A stretch of DNA of 42,632 nt from Falciphora oryzae (Eukaryota; Ascomycota; Sordariomycetes; Magnaporthales; Magnaporthaceae): NCBI GenBank assembly GCA_000733355.1, contig JNVV01000102.1, positions 1 to 42,632 on the forward strand, given 5' to 3'. The notes below the pieces were generated by a model. It was not told where the DNA came from, searched no databases, and saw nothing but the letters and a program-made list of their open reading frames with translations. The position numbers and the translations under genes were made by a program. This document shows positions 10,270 through 21,030 of the stretch, one piece after another (the stretch's first letter is position 1; each line of letters starts with the position of its first letter).

Positions 10270-11950
10270 TGGAGGTACCGTTATTTCGCACCTTCCTGTT
10301 TTTTACGTAGGTATTTCGTTAACCAGCATCCTTCCTTTTTGCACATATAGCAGCGTAATTTCGTACGGTATTGGAAGTTGCTATTTAATCGGTAATTGCC
10401 GCCGCCGCCTGTCCGGAAGTTGCCGCTTTAGCCCGTCCGGGGTTTGTTATTGTTATAGTACCGTCGGTCCGTATAGTTAGCGTTATACGGTCTTTTTTCC
10501 AATAGGAATTAGGTCCTGCTCGTACGGTTTATCGTTATTTGTAATGCTGTTTGGAAGTTTGCGAACAGAGCTTCGCACGTTAGCTTTTAGGTAAGGAGTG
10601 CGATTTCGAACTCCGGCATTTTACGGCATACTTAAGTAACGACCGTGTGGAAGGCACTTTCCTTTTAGTAACTTTTATTTAAAGCTTTTTATGCGAACTA
10701 AAACTTATCCAGCATCGTTTCTAGCACTTTGGGCAGTGTTTTGTTTGGATGGGTTTAGCGCATCCGCACGAACGTCGTCGACGTCCAGTTTGTCCAGTAA
10801 AGCGTATGGTTAATTTTTAAGTTAAAATGAAAATCGAAAAGCTTGTACATTTCGTCCTATCGCTTTCTAAATTCGATATGGTTGATATAAAAATCTTCCG
10901 TACGGCCTAACAAAATATTGGGGAAAATAGCGTGGTATTAGTTTTCTTCGATTTAAAGTCGTTAATAGCAGCCGATAAAAATCTTTGCTTTATCGAATAA
11001 AATGTCGTACGGTTTGCCGGTGTAGTTCCGGTCCGTTTTCCATCCCTTTTAAAAAGCTAAAATTTTATTCGGTTCCAGCAGGTAGCTATGTACCGGTAGT
11101 TTGGGGGGCAAGTTATATTTTATTAAAGGAATGGTCGTGCGAAGGGTTTAATCCTCCGGGAGCTATAAAAAGTTCCAAACTTCCTGTGTCGTACGTGCTT
11201 CTAATGGGATAATCCTAAATATTTGTATTTATTCCCACACGAAATCCGTGTTATCGTGGAGCTATTTTACTTCCACGGTAGGGATTGCTGTTGGGATTGC
11301 TTTAACCGGAGTAACGGCTAGCCGAGTTGGGGTTGTGTCGTGCGAGGATGCTTGTCGTTTAAGCTGTGGTGTCCGGGATGGATGTACTAATTGCGTTAGC
11401 TGCAAGGTGGGTGTTTCGTACGGAATGTTTGGAGGTGTAGGGTTTAATATTCGCATAAATTTAGCCGTTACTGTTCCTCCTAGGATATAGGTCCCATTTT
11501 CCATTAAAAATTAATCCATCCGCTTTTTAAACGTACGACCGATTTAGTTAAATAAGTCGTATGTCCATCCGGCGAACTCTTTTTAAAAGGTTTAACGTAG
11601 CGCCTTGCCTTTAATAAATATCCAAATAGCTTCCGCAACCGATCGTGCGAAGTAAATTGTAATTTCGTTAACCGAAAGTGGCTGGGTTAGGTTGACGTCG
11701 TTTTCCCAGCGTTCGGGGTTAACGTATTTGCGTTATGCTAACAAAGGGATATTTGTCCCTTTGGCGATTTTTTTGTGCCAATTTTGGGAAATCCTGCCAG
11801 GATAACCTTTATGCGATGTTCCCGCCGGTCCGGCGACGGGTATATTTGGGGTTTCGTTTTTACCTAATATAGTGATCGTACGAAAGTATAAGGTAAAAAA
11901 ATGGTATAGTAAAAGGGTAAAGGGAAAAACGAAATGAAATATTAAATAGG
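10270..11950 (-). pseudogene. Copia gag region
   Basis: The nucleocapsid-like motif RCYMCKKEGCWLTKYL (about 10365-10318) has the CxxC spacing seen in fungal copia Gag, with GCW in place of the usual GH. Upstream, the capsid part is recognisable only as a low-complexity, stop-ridden frame. The N-terminal part near 11262-11504 is proline/threonine-rich. No start codon can be assigned. Confidence 0.65.
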
Positions 11951-12223
11951 GAAGGGGGAAAAAAAAATGAAGATGTTAGAAAGCTAGTATACGCAACGGA
12001 GCGCGATTCACTTCCCTTTCCGCACAAGCTAGGCCTCCGTTTTTCAATCGGCTATCGTTCGTACGAAAGGTTAGTGAACCCGTCCAAATTCCTTTCCCCT
12101 AATTCCGATTGCCGTTCATAAGGGAAAGTTGCTTAAGCAGTAGCACGGGATTGATAGCACGAGGCGAATTTACAACCTCGTTAACTAATACGAACCGTCT
12201 TTTTACGTTGCCAATCTATAGGT
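11951..12223 (-). other. Copia untranslated leader
   Basis: There is no coding frame between gag and the LTR. TGGCAACG (minus strand, 12213-12207), about ten bases inside the LTR edge, is a possible tRNA primer-binding site, but the spacing is longer than usual. Confidence 0.4.
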
Positions 12224-12339
12224 TGTAACCACCCACTAATTAGTGTTCGTAGCACGCTGATATCAATATCAACCGGTTGGGGTAAAAAGGCTTTGGTATA
12301 TTCTATGTATCCAAAGTCGTCTGTCTTTTAAAAACAACG

Positions 12340-12364
12340 AAAGGGCTCCTCGTACGAGCCCTTT
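12340..12364. repeat. Hairpin in the copia LTR
   Basis: AAAGGGCTC and GAGCCCTTT pair perfectly across a 7-base loop, followed by a TATATATATA run at 12366-12376. It could be a transcript-end hairpin or part of the LTR promoter. Confidence 0.6.
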
Positions 12365-12454
12365 AAATATATATATCCCAATCACGGAAGCCGCGGGGTG
12401 CGGTCGTCTAAGGCCAGTCCCGGTGCCGGGCCTGACTTGCGATTTGCACCGCCT

Positions 12455-12514
12455 CCGTGCATGACCGGTAATCTCCGTGCATAACCCGTGGTCACCGTTC
12501 ATGACCGGTGATCC
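12455..12514. repeat. Three 20-bp tandem repeats in the copia LTR
   Basis: Three units starting CCGTGCAT/CCGTTCAT at 12455, 12475 and 12495 lie in exact 20-base phase. Such arrays in the U3 part of an LTR often hold enhancer elements; that role here is inference. Confidence 0.7.
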
Positions 12515-12746
12515 CCATTGCCGGTCCCTCCGTGTCAGAGAGGCGGGGCCTCTCAGTCCCGGAGTCCCTAGTCATTGGGGATTCCCCTTGCCCGTGCTTC
12601 TACCTGTCGTGCGACCTCTTGCTGCCCTTCCAACACCGGCCCCTAGGGCCGTGCTAGGAGGCCGTGTTGTGCCTGCAGTTTAACACTCCCCCACAAGCGG
12701 ATTACGGCCGCTTTTTTATAGCTGCCGGGGCCGGGAATGGCTTTAT

Positions 12747-13720
12747 TTAAAGCCGGCTAACAAACATGTCAAACTGCATACTGTTTAACGGTTTGGTTAA
12801 ACCGTTAGTTACGTTTTCCTTACTGGGAACGTATGTTAGGACGATATTTCCGTCCTCCACTTCCTGTATGCAATAGTGGTAATCCATACGGATATGTTTC
12901 CGTTTGCGATGCATTTTTTTGCTTTTTGCCCAAATGATAGCCGCTGTATTGTTACAACGGATTTCGACTGGTGCTTTTAATACGGCACCGATTTCGGCCA
13001 TAAATTAACGGATCTAAGCAGCCTCGCGTACGGCAAAGGCAACGGAAACGTACTTGGCTTCAAGCGTTAAAAGAGAAACCGTTTTCTGGAGTTGGGAAGC
13101 CTACGAAACAGGCGCCCCGTTGATTAGGAAAACAAAGCCAGAGGTGGATCGTGGCTTTTCTAAATTACCGGCGTAATTAAAGTTACAGTAAGCCGTTAAA
13201 TTAACGGTGCCTCCAGGCGTCCTCGGGTACCGGATCGACAGATTTGGAGCTCCCTTAAAGTAGCGGTACACGCGCTTTACAGCTTTGTCATAAGCCTTTT
13301 TGGGGTTGCTCATAAAACGTGCCCAAACGCCCGCGGCGTACGTAATATCCGGCTTGGCGATACAGCTAAGGTAAATGATGCTGCTTACGGCAATTGCGTA
13401 CTCCCTTACGTTTGTTGGGGGGATTCCCGGCCTTTTACCTTCAGTACGGAAATGGTTAGAGAACGCGTTAATGTTTCGATCGGAATACGTACCGGACGCG
13501 ATACTTTTATACCGAAACGTTCGAGGATTTTTTCGATGTAAACGCGTTGGCAAAGAACGATTCCGTTTTTGCTTTACGTAATTTCAACCCCAAAATACCA
13601 GGTAGCGTAGCCGAGCTTTTGAATGGGGTATACCTGCGAAATTTGGCGGCAGAAGTCGTTTGCCGCCCCCTTATTTTTGGCGACGATAAGGAAATTATCT
13701 ATATACGAGGCGAGGATTAC
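12747..13720 (-). pseudogene. Copia reverse transcriptase and RNase H, 5'-truncated by element A
   Basis: The RT catalytic box reads YIDN (13705-13694), where YVDD is expected. The frame then runs through a KPDITYAAGVWARFM region into a STSGFVFLINGAPVS RNase H start and ends with the copia-type VTNGLTKPL tail near 12790. One frame covers 13553-13101 and another covers 13001-12747, so at least one indel is present. Element A interrupts RT at 13720, with ATTAC as the presumed target duplication (13716-13720). The missing upstream half should lie beyond A, outside this window. Confidence 0.85.
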
Positions 13721-14221
13721 TGTAACACCCCGCACAGAGCCATGATCAGCAGCCCTAGGGACCGCCACCGGTGGCCTCAGGGGAGGACCCCGGGTGATAG
13801 CCAGAGGGGCGCAAACCCTGAAGGACGTGCGGATCAAAAAAGTTTAGCTTTATAACACGCCCGCCGGTTAGCCTCCGCAGATACGGACGCTCAGCCCGGT
13901 CAAGGCGCACCCAAGCTCCGAACCCTGATAAGGGGACAAAGCATAACCAGCCCCGTACGGACGCCGCGGAGGAGGAGGCGTGCCGACGGCAACCAAAGGA
14001 CGGCCGGACGGCCAGGCATAAAAAGGGCTCGAAGGACCCCCTTATGAAGGGAATCTGGAGGGCAAGCTATCGTTTCTGTTTTATCTTTACCATAGGCTGG
14101 TTTAGCCCTGTACGAATACGACTGTTAAGCTGTTGGACCTTTAAGATCTCCTTGAGAGAACCCCCCTTTTCCAGGCTTGACACTGCTATAGCTTGCTATA
14201 GTAAGGCTGAGACCTGTTATA
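13721..14221 (+). repeat. 5' LTR of element A (501 bp)
   Basis: It begins TGTAACACCCC and ends CCTGTTATA, the aligned A' copy ending CCTGTTACA. A TATA-like CATAAAAAG lies at about 14017. AAGCTATCG (14064-14072) is complementary to CGATAGCTT just downstream of the LTR (14225-14233), a possible self-primer pair. Differences from the A' LTRs are mainly transitions. Confidence 0.85.
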
Positions 14222-14267
14222 ATTCGATAGCTTTTTTTGCTTAGACCTTTAGCACTTATTAGCTACC

Positions 14268-15650
14268 ATATCGGACCCTGGCGACTTCGTCGACCTTAAC
14301 GACCCAGGCTAGGACGAGGATCCAGGAACGGGGATATCCACCCTTCCCCCTGGACGAGAGCAACCTACTCCTAATAACCCCCGAAGATATCTGGATTTTA
14401 GCCTTTACAGCGTTGCATCCTACACCCGTTTACAGCTCGCCTATTACGTAACGCGAGATTACATCCCTACCAAAATCCTGTTACAGTTCCAAAAAGCCTT
14501 AGTGGAACGGAAGGCAATTCGCGAGGCCTTTGGCTTCCCAAACGATTCGGACGATCCGGATCACCCCAACCCCGAGCCTTTAGCCCCGGCTTATTTTCGA
14601 CACTCGACCCCGTAGCAGTACGGCCAGGAGGTCAACCGCCCGTTAGGAAGACCCGGCAACCAATTGACCACCCGGGCACCGTCGCACCACACTTTGGTTA
14701 GGGACGACAACGAGGAAGACGACATCTTTCCTTCGTACGATAAAAACAGAGGCAGCTACAAAATCTTATGGAAGATGCCCGAGCTGAAGTTTCTAAGCTT
14801 AGTACAGGATTTCGACCATTGGGAAAGCAAGTTCGACCTTATGTTCGAAGCCAATTTTAACGGCTTTATTACAGCAAAATTACGCATCGCAGCCGCTGTC
14901 GGAACTTTCGATAGCGACTTTAATTCCGCCTATAACGGTTCGCGTAAAGCCAACCTTATATTGGGTTTACATTGGCGCAAATTCATGCGATAGCTCCGTA
15001 GCACCACATTGCGAGGAGATTTTTTACTCCTAAAAGCTACCAACAACCTTTAGCAATTTATGCAAAAGAATAACGAGGACCCCGGTGTTTTCGCAGTACG
15101 ATACCGGCGTATGTGCGGCGAAGCAGGACAATTAGCAGATATTAACGGTTACGTAATCCGTTTGGTCCCTGCCCTAAAAATCCAAATCACCCGCGGCATG
15201 CATTACAAAGCAGAGATTTTAAAAGACCTCGTCGCTACCGCTTAAATCCTTTGAGATACCTTAGGTACGGGTGCTCGCGCCCCGTACGACGAGAAGAAGG
15301 ATTCCTATAAGTCCTCCCACAAAAAGGACCAAAAGGAATCGGGTAAAGACGGGAAACATAAGTCCAGAGGCAAATAGGAAGGGCGTGATAAACGCACCGG
15401 CAAAAGCAACGGACGTTTAACGCTTTTAACCGCCAAACGCTAACGACGTATGGATAAAAGCGTATGCTTTAAATGCGGTAAGCCTAACTATATAGCGAAA
15501 GATTGCAAAAACCCCTTTTCCGCCACCAAACCTTTTACTAAAAAGGGCGAATCCTTTTAAAAGGGAAAGGCTAAAGTTAATTTTTTAAAGCGTAAAAAGG
15601 AGGAGGACGGAAAAAAACAGAGCGATAAGCGTTAAAAAAACTAAAAGGGA
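14268..15650 (+). pseudogene. Element A gag
   Basis: The frame opens at ATA TCG GAC (14268); A' has ATA at the same place, so the start codon has probably been lost from ATG in both. Capsid-like sequence with MPELKFLSLVQDFDHWE (near 14776) and RRMCGEAGQL-type motifs follows. The CCHC knuckle (15465-15506) has Tyr at the His position, where A' has CAT. A lysine-rich tail follows. In-frame TAG/TAA stops replace Gln/Trp codons that are mostly intact in A'. Confidence 0.8.
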
Positions 15651-15659
15651 ACCCGGTTA

Positions 15660-17009
15660 TCCCCGTACCGGTGTTCCGTAACGACTAGATACGTATAGCA
15701 CTTGCGTTCGTTACTAAGGGGACCGTTAGCGCTCCGAACGGCGGTTTAAAAGTTAAGGTCGAGGTCGGCTTAAATACGTTCGCCGAAGTTAATATAATTT
15801 CTATTACCTTTTGCAAATTTTTGGGATTTAAGCCCTGCAACCGTCCCAAGCACGACCATTAATCCCTTACTTTAGCCGCCGTAGGTGATTAAAGCGTTAC
15901 GACCTACGGTATTTATCACTTACGGCTAAGCCTTCGCGACCAGTACGGCATTCCGGTGGAAGTTATCCGGCCGTTCCTCGCTATCGAACGGAACCTGGCA
16001 AACGCTCCTTGTTTTGTAGGCATGCCACTGATGCAGGAACTGGCTATAAACCTTTACTTTGCTAAGGGCACCTGGCGTTTTAACCAACGCCTTCGCGTTT
16101 ATTAACTATCCGCATACCATTTCCGAAAGAGCCTTTACGCACAAAATCGTGTGCTTGTTTGTTCCATCCGCTTTAACCCTTTTGTCGGCAGCACCGAAAA
16201 GGACGACCTGTTCGAAGACCTTTCGAACGAGCTACCGGATTTAAAAACCGTCCCTGCGAGCTTACGAATAAGTCATTTCGACGTGTTCGACGTTCGTAAA
16301 GGAAAAAAGCTTTTTAAGCATGGCTACGGCGACTATGCCATCAATTTGATCCCGGGTAAAGAACTTTTATGGAAGCAGATTTACCATTTGTTTCCAGCTA
16401 AGTTAAAAGCACTTTAGGAGTACCTCGCCGATGCCTTCGCATAAGGCATTATCCGTGAATTACAGTTACTAGTAGGAGCTTTTATTATTTTTGTCCCTAA
16501 AAAAACGGCACGTTACGTTTGTGCGTTGATTACCGAGGATTTAACGATATTACTATTAAAAATAAAGCACCGTTTCCGTTTATTAAAGAGATGCTCGACC
16601 GTTTGAACGGTGCCAAATGCTTTTCCAAAATCGACCTCGTTAATGCGTATTACCGATTTCGCATTAAAAAGGGGGACGAATGGAAAACCGCGTTCCGTAC
16701 CAAATACGGGCATTACGAGTACCTCGTGTTACCGTTTGGATTTACCAATGCCCCGGTATCGTTCTAAATTTACATTAACAGGGCTTTACGGGGCCTGGTG
16801 GACGATTTCGTTATCGTTTATTTAAACGATATCCTTATTTATTTTAGTAGCAAAAAGGAGCATTAGCACCATTTAGAGCTGGTCCTGGATCGATTTCGTA
16901 GCTTTGAGTTTTATACCAATCCTAAAAAGTGCACCTTTTTCCAGCAAGAATTTGAGTTTTTAGGCTTTATCGTTAACACCGAAAGGCTTAAAATAGATCC
17001 TGCGCGTGT
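15660..17009 (+). pseudogene. Element A pol, first part (protease, RT)
   Basis: The protease region (about 15720-15800) reads GLNTFAEVN where a D(S/T)GA motif would be expected. RT motifs follow: [23 protein letters not shown], cut here as [10 protein letters not shown] and GDEWKTAF, then YEYLVLPFG and YLND (16819-16830) in place of YxDD. An indel separates the 16151-16417 frame from the 16519 frame. The fragment ends at CGTGT (17005-17009), the duplicated target of element B. Confidence 0.85.
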
Positions 17010-17304
17010 TGTAACAAGGGGTTAAAGACGGCTTGGAAAAAGAATCTCTAGATTGCAGATAATCTTTCTATGGGCTTAAGAAATGCTTAAGGAGGGAGGA
17101 ATCTTTCGTGAAGGACATAGGAGATGGCAGGGTTTATATAAACCCTTTGTGATCCGTGCGAAGTATCGAGTACATGATTCACACTGCCTTCCGACCTTCA
17201 CCGCTTGGCCTTAGGGCCGTTGACCGCTTATGCGGGTTTTCGACTTTCCGTGAGGCCGACTCGTGATGCCGACTAGTTAGGTCCACGGGTTCTTCCGTGT
17301 AATA
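17010..17304 (-). repeat. 3' LTR of element B
   Basis: TGTAACAAGG..GTGTAATA on the plus strand; the terminal CA has become TA. A palindromic TATATAAA (about 17131-17140) is the likely TATA box for either orientation. Confidence 0.9.
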
Positions 17305-17404
17305 CTATCCTCCTTTTCCTAGGGCGCGTTTCGAAACCTTCCGAGGCCTGCTTAAGGGATGCGGCCGTACCTATGTCTTGTAGCACGCGGGGGTCCCTAA
17401 GCTT

Positions 17405-18570
17405 GTTGGGGTTAAGCCGATGAAAAGCAATAACGTACTGCTTAGATCCGTCGGTATCGAAATGCTCCCAAGGTTCCTACGTCCAGTCCTTTTTGCGTAG
17501 GTAATCCTCCCACTGGACAAGGTAACGAACTTTCCCGCTTATATCTATGGAATCCATAACTTTCTCTACAACGAAATCTCTTATAACCGAAAGGGCCTTC
17601 CGCAATACCTGGTTAGGGTCAGGTCGTGCCTGAATGCTAAAGCGGTAGGGTTCGATAAAGGATACGTGGAAAGCGTTATGGATTTTCCAGGTTTTAAGCA
17701 GGGCCAATCGTACCGCCGTGGGAAAGATAACTTTAAGGATCCGGAAGGGCCCGAGCATTTTGGCATCGAGTTTTTTAGCGGGGCGACGGGTTTTTATATG
17801 CCGGGCGTTTAACATAACGAACTGTCCTTCGGTAAGGACCGGCGAGGGGCTTCTCCTTTTGTCGGCCTAATGCTTTATTCGTTCCCGGGCTTTTTCGAGG
17901 TGTTATTTGGCTTTTTCGTGCACCTGGGTTATCCAATGCTGGTAAAGTTGGCTTGCTGGATTGCGTATTCGTTTTAGGAAAAGGGGATTATTGGAAGCTA
18001 GGTGGTACCCGTAGTTGGCGAAAAAGGGAGTAATGGAGGTACTTGCCGAAAATATATTATTATAGGCAAATTCCGCCGTAGGTAACAGCTTAACCCAATT
18101 AGTTATTTCGTAATTTACAAAAGACCTAAGGTAGGTTTCCAGGCTTTAGTTAAGCTTTTCGGTTTGTCTATCCGTTTAGGGATGGAAAGCAATGCTTATT
18201 TTTAGCTTAATGCCTACCAAACGGAGGAAATTTTTCCACAAATGGCTCGTAAATCTGGAATCTCTATTAAAGATAATATCCAAAAGCACACCGTGCAATC
18301 GCCAGTATTTTTTGGCGAAAATGCGGATAAGGTCATCCGATTTTTTACCCTCGATTTTAAAAGGGACGAAATACGCCATTTTGGTAAAAGGGTTTACCAT
18401 TACCTAGATTAAATCGCACCTATCGCTTAAAGGGAGGTCCGTGATAAAATCCATAGCCACCGTTTTCCAGGGCTGGTAATGCAGCTTTATAGGTTGTAGG
18501 GGTCCAAAGGGGGCATGCCTTAGGGCTTTATTACGTTGGCACTTCAGGCATCCCCTTACGTATTCCCGGA
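17405..18570 (-). pseudogene. Element B integrase and chromodomain
   Basis: The integrase core begins near 18400 with VNPFTKMAYFVPF. It has FNRDSRFTS containing the second catalytic Asp and a DRQTEKLN motif containing the catalytic Glu, here reading D-R-Q-T where D-G-Q-T is usual. The frame continues to a GPFRILKV and AFHVSFIEPY segment and a chromodomain with VRYLVQWEDYL (near 17530). In chromoviruses the C-terminal chromodomain directs integration toward heterochromatin. A few TAG/TAA stops occur. The frame differs by one from gag-RT, so an indel lies between about 18410 and 19100. Confidence 0.85.
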
Positions 18571-19106
18571 CTTTTACCTCGATGTTGGGCTATTAAAAGT
18601 GCCGAATAATTAACTTGAGGGTTTTATCCATACCTATATATCCAGCGACTTTTATGTTATATTCGGATTCGAAAACTTCCTTTTGCAGTGCTTCCGTTAG
18701 TACCTACAATCTTTCCTTATAATAAAGGAGGCTATCCTTAACTTTTTTACCCTTTTCGGGCTTTTAAAAGCGGCCCTGGTATTCGGAATCTGATATACCA
18801 GTTTGCTTAACTTTGTTAGTAAATTCCGTAGCCCATTTTAGGATTGGAATATTGCAAAGCCGGCCTAGGGATAGGAGGAAAAAAGGTGCTCTTTGCGGCA
18901 AAACTTCTTCCATAGGGTTATTTCCTTATTCTTCCAAGGCCGAAATTTTTGCTAGGAAGTGTTTTTTTTTGCAAGATCGTCGTAATCGGCTAATCCTTAC
19001 TCCCCCCTTTTTTAGGCTTGTGCTGGGGTAATTTCGACAGCATATCGGCCTTTTTATTTTGCTTTCCTGGCCGGTAATTAATTATAAACCAATAACCAGC
19101 TAGCTG

Positions 19107-21030
19107 TTATGCCCATCTAGCCTGCCTTCGATTAAAAACTTTGGCCGTTAGGAAATATTCGAGGTTCCAGTAATCCGTATAAACCTTTATCCGGTACTTT
19201 GCCCCTTCGAGGTAATGCCTCCACCTAACGAAACAATCGACGACCGCTAAAAGCTCCTTATCGTAAATTTCGTAATTTATTTCGGCTGGTGACATTTTAC
19301 GTAAATGGAAGGCAACGGGGTGCAATTTGTTAGTTTCGGGGTCCCTTTGGGATAACACCCTTTTAAAGGCAAAATTTGAAACATTTACCTCAACTTGCGC
19401 TGGGAGAAACGGATCGAAATGCCGAAGTATCGGAGGCGAAACGAAAGCGACTTTAAAAGCTTCGAAAGCCTGGTCCATTTCGGGGGTCCATCGCCATTGG
19501 TTTTTTAGCAGGGCGTTAGCCGTCGTTATAGGCCTAACGATTCCGAAAAACCCTTTAATAAACCTCCTGTAAAAGTTGGCGAAGCCAATAAAGGATTGGG
19601 AATCCTTAAGGCACTTGGGGGCTTCCCATTGCACGATGGCGTCCACTTTATCCTTGGACATTGCGATGCCATTAGGTCCTATTATGTGACCAAAGAACTC
19701 GACTTCGTATACCCCCTAAACGCATTTACGAAGGGCTACAGCCAGGTTATATTTGGTAAAGCGGCGAAACACTTCCTTTACCAAATTATCGTGTTATTCC
19801 TTAGTTTTTGCGTATATTAAAAGGTCATCCAAATACACGAGGAGCCCGGCATCGATAAGGTTTATAAAAATATGGTTCATCATGCTTTAAAAGGTGGCGG
19901 GGGCGTTGATAAGGCCCATAGGCATAACCGTAAACTCAAAAACGCCGTATTTGCAGCGGAAAGCCGTAAACCATTCGTGCCCCTTTTTCATCCGAATCAG
20001 GTTAAACCCGGTTTTAAGGTCGATTTTCGTTTTCCATTTGGCATTCCGAAATCGATCCTAAAGCTCCGTAATAAACGGGATAAGGCACCGAATCGGGATC
20101 GTTTTGGCGTTAACGTCCCTATAATCGACCACCACCTTTAAAGGATTAAGGGGGTTTTTCTTTTATGCGAACATAAAGGGCGAACTGTTAGCAGTTTTGC
20201 ATGGCCTAACCTTGCCGGTTCGCATATGCTTTTTCAGCCAAGATTTTAAAACGTCCAGCTCCCTTTGGCTTATTTGGTATAGGGGGCTATAGGTTAATTG
20301 GGCTCCTTCCTTTAGGTAAATTTCGTAATCCCAGGGCTAATAATCGGGAAAACGGGTAACGGCCGCTTCCGTTATAATAGGAAAGAACTCCCTAAACTCC
20401 TCTGGTACCGATTCGAGGCCGTCCGAATCTGCTTTGGCCACTTCCTCAAGGGAAGGAATACTATGCCCGTACTTAATAGCGGCAATAGTCGCAAGCTCGA
20501 CTGTTTTTATATTTTCTCGAAGGCGTAAGCCTTTAAATGGCTGTAAATCCGGCGGCTTTCTGGCCCGGGGCTTGTTGCACTTCCGGCACTTGTCCGAATC
20601 CATACGGATATCCCGAAGGTCGCGATCTAATAAACCTAACAGTAGGTATTGCCTTTGCCATGCGAAGGGTAGGATAACGTCGCAATCTGGATCCGTAGGA
20701 CTAACTTCGAACGTTTCTGTAAAATAGTACGTTTTGTGCCGGAGGGTAACGTCGACCACTAGTTGCTTTCCGGCCTTTAGTTCGACCGCCCCTAAAAAGG
20801 TAGTTATAATGCGGGGAATAGCTTTGTCGACCAAATGCCCTGGAAGCTGCTTGGCTATTTTGTCCGAAATAACCTTCGTATCGCTGCCTCCGTCCAAAAG
20901 GACCCGAACAAGTATCTCCTTCGATCCCTTTGCCCGTATATACATACGGAAAATCAGCCTTGCGAGCTCCTTATCCGTTAGGGGCCTTCGGGCAGCAGCG
21001 ATGGTCGATGGTTGTTAACAGTCATCGTCC
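19107..21030 (-). pseudogene. Element B protease, RT and RNase H
   Basis: Protease: LLDGGSDTKVIS (near 20890) has Asp-Gly-Gly in the active-site position. A CRKCNKP Cys pair follows near 20590. RT: the catalytic YLDD is intact (19835-19824) within LLVYLDDLLIYAK, preceded by [11 protein letters not shown] and [12 protein letters not shown] motifs. RNase H: VEVNVSNFAFKRVLSQ (near 19390; the first catalytic Asp appears as Asn) with YDKELLAVV. The frame is the same from gag through RNase H with only a few TAA/TAG stops. This is the least damaged polyprotein in the window. Confidence 0.88.

Larger units (their letters stand above)
8376..12685 (-). mobile_element. Ty1/copia retrotransposon, 3'-truncated (LTR, leader, gag, protease, integrase, start of RT)
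   Basis: On the minus strand the order is LTR (12685-12224), leader, gag, a CCHC-like knuckle, protease, GAG pre-integrase/HHCC, integrase and the first residues of RT (NNLIARG-type). This order (integrase before RT) defines Ty1/copia. The element stops abruptly in the chitinase near 8375; RT, RNase H and the 3' LTR are absent. It is strongly AT-enriched, with TAG/TAA stops throughout but CGTACG kept. Confidence 0.85.
12224..12685 (-). repeat. Copia LTR (about 462 bp) shared by two copia bodies
   Basis: On the minus strand it begins TGTTAAAC directly after the polypurine tract TTGTGGGGGAG (12696-12686) and is taken to end GGTTACA at 12224. It holds three 20-bp tandem units (12455-12514) and a 9-bp-stem hairpin, GGGCTC..GAGCCC type (12340-12364). 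It serves as the 3' LTR for the RT-RNase H body on its right and as the 5' LTR for the gag-integrase body on its left. The inner edge at 12224 is less certain than the PPT edge. Confidence 0.7.

Noticed and set aside
12207..12213. Certain tRNA primer-binding site for the copia element
   Set aside because: Only eight bases match a TGGN pattern and it lies about ten bases from the assumed LTR end; kept only as a possibility.
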